Shown here: one piece after another, positions 7,626 through 13,274 of the stretch | Numbering within the stretch: position 1 is the stretch's first letter | How the letters are laid out: each line of letters opens with the position of its first letter | Assembly: GCA_902465425.1 (NCBI GenBank) | Contig: CABQNA010000014.1 | Span: 1-14,919 of the forward strand | DNA length: 14,919 bases | DNA from: an uncultured Collinsella sp. | GTDB lineage: Bacteria; Actinomycetota; Coriobacteriia; Coriobacteriales; Coriobacteriaceae | Direction of reading: 5' to 3' | Notes under the pieces: model-generated | The model's input: only the letters and a program-made list of their open reading frames with translations | What the model was told of the DNA's origin: nothing | Database searches by the model: none | Translations under genes and position numbers: made by a program

Positions 7626-9005
7626 ATGTTTATCGGAAGAACAGTGGAAATGTCCGAGCTCAATCGACTGTATGGCACGGGCTCCTTTGAGATGCCTGTG
7701 ATTTACGGCCGTCGTCGCGTGGGTAAAACGCGCCTTATCACAGAGTTCATCCAAGGCAAGAAGGCTATTTACTTTCAAGCTCGTCGTACCAATGCGGAGG
7801 CAAACCTGCACGGCTTTAGCCAGGCGATACTTGCAGGCTCGGTTGGTGCTGCAGGCGTGTCGTTTCGTAGTTTTGACGAAGCGTTCGATGCATTGGCCAC
7901 CATGGCTCGCGCGGAACGTTTGATTGTCGTGATTGACGAGTATCCCTATCTCGCCCAATCGAATCCCGAGATCAGCTCGTTGCTGCAAGACAAGATTGAT
8001 CACCTGTACAAAGAGACCAGGCTCATGCTGATCCTGTGCGGCTCGTCTCTTTCGTTTATGGAGGAACAGGTATTGGGCTACGAGAGCCCACTATACGGTA
8101 GGCGTACGGCCCAGTTTAAGATCATGCCGCTCGATTTTACGACGACCCTCGGCCTGTGGCATAGCATGGGTCGCGAAGACGCTGCGGTTTGCTACGGCAT
8201 GATGGGCGGCATTCCTGCATATATCGAGAAAGTCGATCCTGCCGCACCGCTCGAGGATAACATCAAACGTCTTTTTCTTACTCCTACGGGCTATCTCTTT
8301 GAGGAGCCGAGTAACCTGCTATTGCAAGAGTGCCGCAATCCCGAGCAATATGATGCGATCGCGCAGGCAATTGCCCATGGACGCTCGAGGATCTCGGAGA
8401 TTGCGAGCTCTACGGGAATCCCTGCGAGCAACGTAAAGAGCTATGTGGATAAGCTGGCGTCGCTCGGCATCGTCGAGCGCGAGTTGCCGCTCAACGAGAC
8501 GAGCAACAAACGGGCCGTGTATCAACTTTGCGATCAGATGTTTAGGTTCTGGTACCGGTTTGTGCCACAGAACATCGGGCTGATTCAAAACGGCATGGCC
8601 GAGATGGCGTACGGACGCATCGGTCCGCACTTATCCGACTATATGGGCGTGGTATTTGAGCTCATTTGCAAGCAGTACGTGTATGAGCTTGCGCGCGCGG
8701 GCGAGCTCGATGTGGTGCCGGCGACGGTGGGCCGTTGGTGGGGAACGGACAATCGGACGCGCACGCAGGAAGAAATCGACTTGATTGTCGACGACGGCGA
8801 GGGCGCGGCACTTTTCTGCGAGTGTAAATGGCGCAATGAGCCGGTGGGTGAGGACGTGCTGCAAAAGCTCGTGCACCGAAGCGAGCTCTTTAGGCGGCAG
8901 CATAAAAGCTATGCGCTTTTCTCAAAAAGCGGCTTTACGCAGGGATGTCGGGATGCCGCGGAGAGTAGGGGGGACGTCAAGCTGATCTCGTTTGCCGAGA
9001 TGTGA
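7626..9005 (+). CDS. AAA ATPase (ATPase_2 family) with winged helix and DUF234 nuclease-like C-terminus
   Basis: 459 aa, cytoplasmic. Walker A GRRRVGKT (28-35), Walker B LIVVIDEYPYL (99-109, D104/E105) and a sensor-like LILCGSS (135-141) define the STAND-related ATPase_2 domain. A winged helix-like segment follows (ISEIASSTGIPASNVKSYVD, nt 8391-8450), then the DUF234 region, where EEID (382-385) and ECK (399-401) give a PD-(D/E)XK pattern, D385...E399-x-K401. This family is widespread in gut actinobacteria and archaea, and its role is not established. The gene stands alone, flanked by arrays B and C, with its own operator-like promoter. The ATG at 7626 is supported by the Shine-Dalgarno sequence. 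A defence or DNA-transaction role is inference from the nuclease-like motif and the neighbourhood. Confidence 0.85.
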   Translation: MFIGRTVEMSELNRLYGTGSFEMPVIYGRRRVGKTRLITEFIQGKKAIYFQARRTNAEANLHGFSQAILAGSVGAAGVSFRSFDEAFDALATMARAERLIVVIDEYPYLAQSNPEISSLLQDKIDHLYKETRLMLILCGSSLSFMEEQVLGYESPLYGRRTAQFKIMPLDFTTTLGLWHSMGREDAAVCYGMMGGIPAYIEKVDPAAPLEDNIKRLFLTPTGYLFEEPSNLLLQECRNPEQYDAIAQAIAHGRSRISEIASSTGIPASNVKSYVDKLASLGIVERELPLNETSNKRAVYQLCDQMFRFWYRFVPQNIGLIQNGMAEMAYGRIGPHLSDYMGVVFELICKQYVYELARAGELDVVPATVGRWWGTDNRTRTQEEIDLIVDDGEGAALFCECKWRNEPVGEDVLQKLVHRSELFRRQHKSYALFSKSGFTQGCRDAAESRGDVKLISFAEM

Positions 9006-9014
9006 GGGCGGGGA

Positions 9015-9345
9015 TAATGAAGCGCGTCCTGATTTGATGCTGGGAATGGGATGTGCTTTCCTTTTGCGACCTTTGGCGGAAAGTGCGTTCCAGATTTCGG
9101 CTTCAGAATGGGATGCCGTTTCCGGATCGGCCCTCAGGCGGAAACTACGACCCGGAATTTGGCTCCAAAACGGGATACGCTTTCCCGGTGGCATCTCTAG
9201 CGGAAACTGCATCCAGGAATGAGCTCTCGGAACGGGACACGCTTTCCCATCGGGGCTTCAAACGGAAACCGTGTCCCGGAATCGAGCCTCAGGGTGGGAC
9301 GCATTTTCCGGTAGAGGCCTGGGACGGAAGGCGTGTCCCAGAATC
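9015..9345. repeat. Array C: four intact palindromic units with decayed or half units at both ends, period 62 bp
   Basis: Intact units start at 9077, 9139, 9201 and 9263, exactly 62 bp apart. A degenerate unit (about 9015-9061) precedes them and a left-arm half unit (9325-9345) closes the array. Arms are the same family as arrays A and B (for example CGGAAACCGTGTCCCGGAAT at 9263). It begins about 10 nt after the ATPase stop, so its hairpins would lie in that gene's 3' untranslated region and may act as terminator or RNA 3' structure. From 9346 to 9409 I see no gene. Confidence 0.9.
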
Positions 9346-9409
9346 CGGCTAATCCGATGGCCAGGTGGTTGAGCGAGCGGGCTCCGAGGCTCCATTACTG
9401 AAAATTCAT

Positions 9410-9438
9410 TTGTTAAACCTGGCAACCGTGGGTAGAAT
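9410..9438 (+). promoter_or_regulatory. Promoter of the antisense RNA
   Basis: -35 TTGTTA (9410-9415), a 17-bp spacer and -10 TAGAAT (9433-9438) give a good sigma-70-like promoter. The predicted start is near 9445. No open reading frame with a ribosome binding site follows. Confidence 0.65.
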
Positions 9439-9444
9439 AAAGTC

Positions 9445-9530
9445 GACGGCAGCCCAAGGGTGATAGCTGGGCAGCGCCGTTACTTAGTCCAAGGGGTCAA
9501 TGCCTTAACGGCGTCGACCCCTCTTCTTTT
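9445..9530 (+). ncRNA. Putative ~86-nt antisense RNA (type I antitoxin) convergent with the 41-aa toxin gene
   Basis: Between the promoter at 9410-9438 and the terminator at 9493-9530 the + strand encodes a short structured RNA. Its first hairpin is 9446-9480 (ACGGC/GCCGT and GCCCA/TGGGC with an internal loop) and its second is the terminator. It is fully complementary to the 3' end of the toxin transcript: it overlaps the last eight codons and stop (9505-9530) and any 3' untranslated region. The layout resembles TxpA/RatA and the par Fst systems. Only promoter, fold and position support it; there is no known RNA family I recognise. Confidence 0.55.
9493..9530 (+). terminator. Rho-independent terminator of the antisense RNA
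   Basis: Stem GGGGTC/GACCCC (9493-9498, 9516-9521), extended inwards after one mismatch by ATGCC/GGCGT with a short TTAAC-type loop, then TCTTCTTTT (9522-9530). The hairpin contains the stop codon of the - strand toxin gene. Confidence 0.75.
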
Positions 9531-9630
9531 GCTTCGTACGCTGCTTAAGTGCCTCGGAAAGTCCGATAAGCGCCGTGAGGAGCGAGACCAAAGCGGTCAG
9601 GAGCTTCACGAAATCAATCAGATCGGTCAT
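9505..9630 (-). CDS. 41-aa hydrophobic peptide with polybasic tail, putative type I toxin
   Basis: The peptide starts MTDLIDFVKLL and has one predicted membrane helix (about residues 4-27, rich in L, A, V, I) followed by a strongly basic tail KQKKRGRRR. This is the usual build of type I toxins such as TxpA, BsrG, Ldr and Fst, though I see no direct sequence match to a named family. The ATG at 9630 has GGGAGGTG (9637-9644 on the + strand) with 6-nt spacing, near-perfect for the anti-Shine-Dalgarno; the ATG at 9636 is too close to it and further upstream starts lack a site. The gene is monocistronic with a -10 at 9695-9700 and a LexA-like box beyond. The 3' end overlaps the convergent RNA. Expected role: membrane depolarisation or growth arrest when antisense control fails; this is inference. 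Confidence 0.65.
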   Translation of the reverse strand: MTDLIDFVKLLTALVSLLTALIGLSEALKQRTKQKKRGRRR

Positions 9631-9694
9631 GGGCATCACCTCCCGTCGCATGGAGGGCGCTGCCCGGCACATGGAACTGCCGTCAACAACTGCC

Positions 9695-9723
9695 ATTCTA
9701 TCAAAGCGCGGTCATAAATACGA
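9695..9723 (-). promoter_or_regulatory. Promoter of the 41-aa toxin gene
   Basis: On the - strand, -10 TAGAAT (9695-9700) has a poor -35 TCGTAT (9718-9723) at 17-bp spacing. The predicted start near 9688 gives a leader of about 58 nt. The -35 overlaps the LexA-like box, so weak basal promoter strength plus repression is plausible. Confidence 0.45.
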
Positions 9724-9735
9724 ATATATGTTCGA
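9721..9735. promoter_or_regulatory. LexA-like SOS box over the toxin promoter
   Basis: CGAATATATGTTCGA (read on the - strand, TCGAACATATATTCG) matches the Gram-positive/actinobacterial LexA consensus CGAAC-N4-GTTCG at all but one arm position. It sits over the -35 of the - strand toxin promoter and next to a possible + strand -10 (GATAAT, 9734-9739), so it could control both directions. Confidence 0.55.
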
Positions 9736-9884
9736 TAATAACAGCAACGTGATTCCCTCGAATAGCAGCCTTTCGTAAGGGCGGCAGAAGACGACGCTGG
9801 GCGATTGGGGATAGACGCGCAGGTCTTCGTCACCGAAAGCCCGTTTGATTAACCAGCCCTCTGTAGGTACACTGCATATTGATG

Positions 9885-9930
9885 GGCTCGGGATGACCGC
9901 TGATTCAAGTCACCGGGCCTAAATCTTTTT
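9885..9930 (+). terminator. Intrinsic terminator of an unidentified + strand transcript
   Basis: Stem GGCTCGG/CCGGGCC plus TGAC/GTCA with a 2-nt bulge, an 11-nt loop (9898-9908), then TAAATCTTTTT. No + strand gene precedes it between 9740 and 9884, so it ends either a small RNA or read-through. Apart from this and the sites above, 9736-9978 shows no convincing gene; a ~60-codon open stretch on the - strand (about 9720-9900) has no start signal. Confidence 0.6.
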
Positions 9931-10092
9931 CATGCATTTGAATAGAGCGGGCAACTCTCTTGGGGCCGTCTGCATGGCGTGTGCCTGGCGCATGGTATTG
10001 CGCCCAGCTTTCATGTCCGCGCGGCCACCTATCCTTACGGCAATGTAGCCGCCTATGTAGCAAGCGGCAGGCAACGGAGAAAGGCCCTAACC

Positions 10093-10782
10093 GTGTCAGT
10101 TGAAAAGACGCCGGGTATCTCGGCTATCGATACGACGAACTTTGCGCGCCAGATTGTGCTGGACTTTGAGTTTGCGCCGGTGCCAAAGCAGCGCCAGCGC
10201 CGTGGACTGCGCAATGAGATTATCGAGGTCGGCGCCGTCAAGCTCGATTACCACGGCAACGTTATGGGCGAGTTCTCGCAGTTTGTGCAGACGGAATTTA
10301 CCGAAGGCGTTGCGTTTCCCGTCCGCGAGCTTACGGGGATATCGGCTGTGGACACTGCGATGGCCGATCCGCTCTATGCGGTGATCAAAAGGCTCAGCGA
10401 TTGGATTGGTCGCTACTCCGCCCAGGTGGTTTGCTGGAGCGGAGCGGATCGTCGACAGCTTTTGACCGAGTGTCAGGCAAAACACATCGACCTTTCCGCA
10501 TTTCCTACGGACTGGGCCGACCTGCAGGCGTTTTACACCTCGATCATGGACGTGGGCAGCCACGGGCGCGTCTCTTTGAGTGACGCGGCAACGTGTTTTG
10601 GTGTTAACGCAAGCTTTATGCCGGTGAGCTTGTGTTCGATGCCACTTGTCGAGGCTGAGTGCAGGTCGGCGACTTGCTCGATGTCTGAGTTGCCCTTCGA
10701 TCAGTTCTTGTCGAGCTCCTTTGGGCGGGAGAGGCAGCGATCTAGATATCCGCTCTTGGCATATGAGACAAGAAGCCCGTAA
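10093..10782 (+). CDS. DEDDh 3'-5' exonuclease, ERI-1/3'hExo-like, with degenerate Exo III motif
   Basis: 229 aa from the GTG at 10093, which has GGAGAAAGG upstream; an in-frame GTG at 9979 would add 38 residues that match nothing in the family, so the shorter start is chosen. Exo I is IVLDFEF (D24, E26) followed by NEIIEVGAVKLD. Exo II is VVCWSGADRRQLLTEC (D119). The segment DWADLQAF...GRVSLSDAATCFGV follows the ERI-1-like pattern. In Exo III, HxAxxD is expected; the best alignment gives SMPLVE (182-187), so the catalytic His is Ser and the Asp is Glu. The enzyme may therefore be inactive or bind nucleic acid without cutting. It is monocistronic, between the toxin module and the DUF262 gene. 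Confidence 0.8.
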   Translation: MSVEKTPGISAIDTTNFARQIVLDFEFAPVPKQRQRRGLRNEIIEVGAVKLDYHGNVMGEFSQFVQTEFTEGVAFPVRELTGISAVDTAMADPLYAVIKRLSDWIGRYSAQVVCWSGADRRQLLTECQAKHIDLSAFPTDWADLQAFYTSIMDVGSHGRVSLSDAATCFGVNASFMPVSLCSMPLVEAECRSATCSMSELPFDQFLSSSFGRERQRSRYPLLAYETRSP

Positions 10783-10792
10783 GACTGTGGCA

Positions 10793-10830
10793 ATGTCAAA
10801 AGGCATACACAAGTGTCAGTCTTTTGACAT
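10793..10830. repeat. 10-bp perfect inverted repeat after the exonuclease gene
   Basis: ATGTCAAAAG (10793-10802) and CTTTTGACAT (10821-10830) are exact reverse complements, extended by a G-U and a C-G pair, with a 14-nt loop. It starts 10 nt after the stop. There is no clear U-tract, so it is either a weak terminator or an operator for the downstream gene. Confidence 0.55.
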
Positions 10831-10846
10831 CGTATGATTTTGGGGA

Positions 10847-10871
10847 GTGGCGTGCAGCGATCGCGCGCCAC
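10847..10871. other. Stable GC-rich hairpin upstream of the DUF262 gene
   Basis: GTGGCGTGC pairs with GCGCGCCAC (9 bp, one G-U wobble) around a 7-nt loop. There is no U-tract. A -10-like TAGAAT (10901-10906) follows, with a poor -35, so the hairpin may lie just upstream of the promoter. Confidence 0.4.
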
Positions 10872-11021
10872 CATGACGGCGTAAGTGTTTGCTTTCGTTG
10901 TAGAATCTAACGATATGAGCATCCCGGTTGCTCCAGTGCTTCGATGCTCTGGTCTTTGGCGCCTTTCGTTCAGTGGAGGACTGACCGCAAGCGGCGTAAA
11001 CAAGAAAGGGGACAATCGCAA

Positions 11022-11576
11022 ATGAAAGCAACCGAGGCAAATCTACTCGACCTTATGGGCGTGGCGAAGATGCAGTTCGTCATTCCCGTTTACCAGCGAG
11101 TTTACTCGTGGAGTGTAAAAGAGTGTGAGGTGCTTTGGGATGACGTCATGCGAGCGGGTCGTGATGGCGTATCGCACTTCGTGGGGTCGATGCTCTATAT
11201 CCCCGAGTCCGAGAGCTCTGCCACGAGTATTTCGCGCGTGCTTCTGATTGACGGGCAGCAGCGCATGACGACGTTTTCGTTGATGATTGCTGCCTTGGCT
11301 GACTATCTGGAGGGTAATCCCGATAAGGCCGGCTTCCTTGGAGACCTCAAGATCTCAGCGCTGCGGAAGAACTACCTCTTTAATGATGATGACTACAACG
11401 GTCTGGCGCGCTACAAGCTGGTGCTTTCGCAGGACGATAAAGAGACGCTGTTCTCCATCGTGTCTGGGTCTCCCGCGCCAGATGAAAATCGGATCGCATT
11501 GTCGAGAACCATGCGTTCTTCCATGAAAAGATGCACGGGAAATCATTCGACCCTGCAAGGCTTTGGGCGGGGCTAA
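11022..11576 (+). CDS. DUF262 (GmrS-like) N-terminal fragment of a frameshifted GmrSD-type restriction protein
   Basis: 184 aa from the ATG at 11022, with AAAGGGG 11 nt upstream. The DUF262 signatures are IPVYQRVYSW (21-30) and LIDGQQRMTTFSLM (75-88), the latter holding the DGQQR motif that is part of the nucleotide-binding ParB-like fold. After DENRI (residues 154-158) the sequence turns into SRTMRSSMKR..., unlike the family, and stops at 11576. The expected continuation (IVENHAFFHEK) is encoded in the next frame. GmrSD-type enzymes are type IV restriction systems against modified phage DNA; this half alone lacks the HNH domain. Confidence 0.8.
   Translation: MKATEANLLDLMGVAKMQFVIPVYQRVYSWSVKECEVLWDDVMRAGRDGVSHFVGSMLYIPESESSATSISRVLLIDGQQRMTTFSLMIAALADYLEGNPDKAGFLGDLKISALRKNYLFNDDDYNGLARYKLVLSQDDKETLFSIVSGSPAPDENRIALSRTMRSSMKRCTGNHSTLQGFGRG
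11486..11511 (+). other. Frameshift site between the DUF262 and DUF1524 halves
   Basis: The frame of the downstream fragment is open only from 11486 (a TGA lies at 11483-11485) and reads RIVENHAFFHEK into MHGKSF. The upstream frame reads DENRI up to 11496. The sequence ATCGGATCGC around 11488-11497 holds an imperfect 5-bp tandem (ATCGG/ATCGC); removing five bases restores DENRIVEN. A 5-bp insertion, another +2/-1 indel, or an assembly error would fit. Confidence 0.7.
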
Positions 11577-13144
11577 ACCGCGTGCAGGTCATCGACACTA
11601 AGCTCACCGCTGGTGTTGATAATGCCCAGCTCATATTTGAGTCCATGAACTCCAAGGGCAAGCCGCTCACGCCCATTGACCTCATCCGTAACTACGTTCT
11701 AATGTCGCTTCCCAACGACGAACAGACCAAGCTTTATGAGGGTTACTGGCATCCACTCGAGTGCTTGTTCGGAAAAGGCGGCGAGGACGAGTTCAATGCA
11801 TTTATCTGGTACTGGCTGTGGCTTAAAGTTCCCAATAGGATGCCGAAGGAGAACGAGGCCTACTACGAGTTTAAGCGCTATTTCGCCGACGACTACGATG
11901 GTGACACCGAGGGCTTGCTTAAGGAGCTGCGTGGGTATGCGCATAGATACGCCAGTCTGTTCCTTGGTAAGGAGAAGGACGACGGACTACGCCGAGTGTT
12001 CGGCAGAATCGTAAGCCTCGACGTGAAGCAGATAAGGCCCCTCTTAATGTTGCTTTACTCGGTTTACGAGGGGAATGGGCTAGACCGCAATGCGTTTCTG
12101 CGTATCTGCGAGACTATCGAGTCGTTCCTGTTCAGGCGGGCGGTTTGCGGCAGGCTTACCACGGGTCTAAATAATTTCTTTGCCGGCATGTATCGCAATC
12201 TCGAGCAGCAGGACGATATAGAGGAGTACGTTACGGCGATGCTCCTTATCCATAGCGGCGGTATGACTGCGTACTTCCCGACAGACGAGCATTTTGTCGA
12301 GGAGTTTAAGACGCGCGACTGTTACAACCGCTTCTCCAAAAAGCGCTATTACCTGGAGCGCATGGAGAACTGGCACCACCCGAAGGAGCCCATCTCGGCT
12401 GACAATTACCAGATCGAGCATGTCATGCCCCAAACGATCGATGATGTGCACGGCTGGAAGGAATCGCTTGGCGAGAACTGGGAAGACATCCACGACAGGC
12501 TGTGCAACAACTTGGGAAATCTAACGCTGACGGGCTACAACCAGGAGTACTCAAACCGGTCGTTCTCGGACAAGCTCAATCTTCCTGACGTGGGGCTTAA
12601 GTGCAGTCCGCTCTACCTGAACAAGTCGATCGCCTCGCATGAAAAATGGGGTGAGGAAGAGATTGGACAGCGCGCGGACGAGCTGGCGAAAGAGGCGTGT
12701 GAGATATGGAAATATCCCGACCTTCCGGCAGATGTCGTCGACAAGTATCGCCCCTCTCGCGGGGAGTCTGACGAGGCTCCTATCTGGACTCTGCAGGAGA
12801 ATCACCCCACCTTTGCCGAAGGTGGACTCAACCAGAAGCTTTTCGATGAGGTGCGCGAGTCCGTTCTGAGTGGTAACCCTTCGTGGGAGTCCTACATAGC
12901 TAAGTACTATGTAGGCTTCAGGTCGGGCAAGCGAAAACTGCATGCCGTGTTAGAAGGCAGGACCAGCAACGGTGGTTGGATTGCCGTTGGCTTGGCAAAG
13001 AGTGTGGATGATCTAACGGATCCAGAGGACATGTGCCAGGACAAGCGTACGCAGGGTGGATTTGGCCCGGGCTTACCCACTTACGTTGCGCTTCGGAATG
13101 CCGATGACATTCCTGCGGTGCTCGATCTTATAAAGCAGTGCTAG
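11531..13144 (+). CDS. C-terminal fragment of frameshifted DUF262/DUF1524 (GmrSD-type) protein with DUF5655-like tail
   Basis: 537 aa from the first ATG (11531), though the frame is open from 11486 and no good ribosome binding site precedes the ATG, so it is probably part of the upstream gene. It begins with the rest of DUF262 (ESMNSKGKPLTPIDLIRNY, 37-55). The DUF1524 HNH-like nuclease follows: IEHVMPQ (295-301, H297), a Trp-rich linker, then LGNLTLTGYN (328-337, N330). The last ~100 residues (LFDEVRESVLSG...YVALRNADDIP) resemble DUF5655-type domains. Length of the joined protein, about 700 aa, is normal for single-chain GmrSD. Codon use matches its surroundings and no other damage is visible, so the lesion looks recent or could be reversible. 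Confidence 0.8.
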   Translation: MHGKSFDPARLWAGLNRVQVIDTKLTAGVDNAQLIFESMNSKGKPLTPIDLIRNYVLMSLPNDEQTKLYEGYWHPLECLFGKGGEDEFNAFIWYWLWLKVPNRMPKENEAYYEFKRYFADDYDGDTEGLLKELRGYAHRYASLFLGKEKDDGLRRVFGRIVSLDVKQIRPLLMLLYSVYEGNGLDRNAFLRICETIESFLFRRAVCGRLTTGLNNFFAGMYRNLEQQDDIEEYVTAMLLIHSGGMTAYFPTDEHFVEEFKTRDCYNRFSKKRYYLERMENWHHPKEPISADNYQIEHVMPQTIDDVHGWKESLGENWEDIHDRLCNNLGNLTLTGYNQEYSNRSFSDKLNLPDVGLKCSPLYLNKSIASHEKWGEEEIGQRADELAKEACEIWKYPDLPADVVDKYRPSRGESDEAPIWTLQENHPTFAEGGLNQKLFDEVRESVLSGNPSWESYIAKYYVGFRSGKRKLHAVLEGRTSNGGWIAVGLAKSVDDLTDPEDMCQDKRTQGGFGPGLPTYVALRNADDIPAVLDLIKQC

Positions 13145-13150
13145 GTTAAA

Positions 13151-13176
13151 GGCCAGGAATCTAATTCCCGGCCCTT
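13151..13176. terminator. Hairpin between the convergent DUF1524 and proline-rich protein genes, possible bidirectional terminator
   Basis: GGCCAGGAAT pairs with ATTCCCGGCC (one mismatch, 3-nt loop CTA). On the - strand the stem is followed by TTTAA, on the + strand by CTTGCC, so it would work better for the - strand transcript. The rest of the gap to 13274 shows nothing. Confidence 0.45.
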
Positions 13177-13274
13177 GCCAGCTCAAAATCGTCGATGGCC
13201 CATTCGCCCGTCTACGCCCCCACGATCCCGCGAGTCGCTTGATTTGGTTTACGGCCCTCAGTTTTCGGCATCTG

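Noticed and set aside
7167..7690. Open frames of 110-143 codons across array B
   Set aside because: They run through the 62-bp palindromic repeats, which change frame each unit; no peptide repeat or ribosome binding site supports translation.
5615..9345. Integron attC-like cassette sites
   Set aside because: Unit size is similar and genes lie between arrays, but the RYYYAAC core and single-site-per-gene layout are missing and no integrase is seen.
9360..9400. tRNA-like GC-rich stretch after array C
   Set aside because: No cloverleaf, no T-loop GTTCRA and no anticodon arm can be folded.
9720..9900. About 60-codon open - strand stretch (contains AFGDEDLRVYPQSP)
   Set aside because: No start codon with a ribosome binding site and no recognisable domain; it could be a gene remnant but the evidence is too thin.
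9979..10092. 38-residue N-terminal extension of the exonuclease from GTG 9979
   Set aside because: No Shine-Dalgarno at 9979 and no family similarity in the extension; GTG 10093 has GGAGAAAGG at a workable distance.
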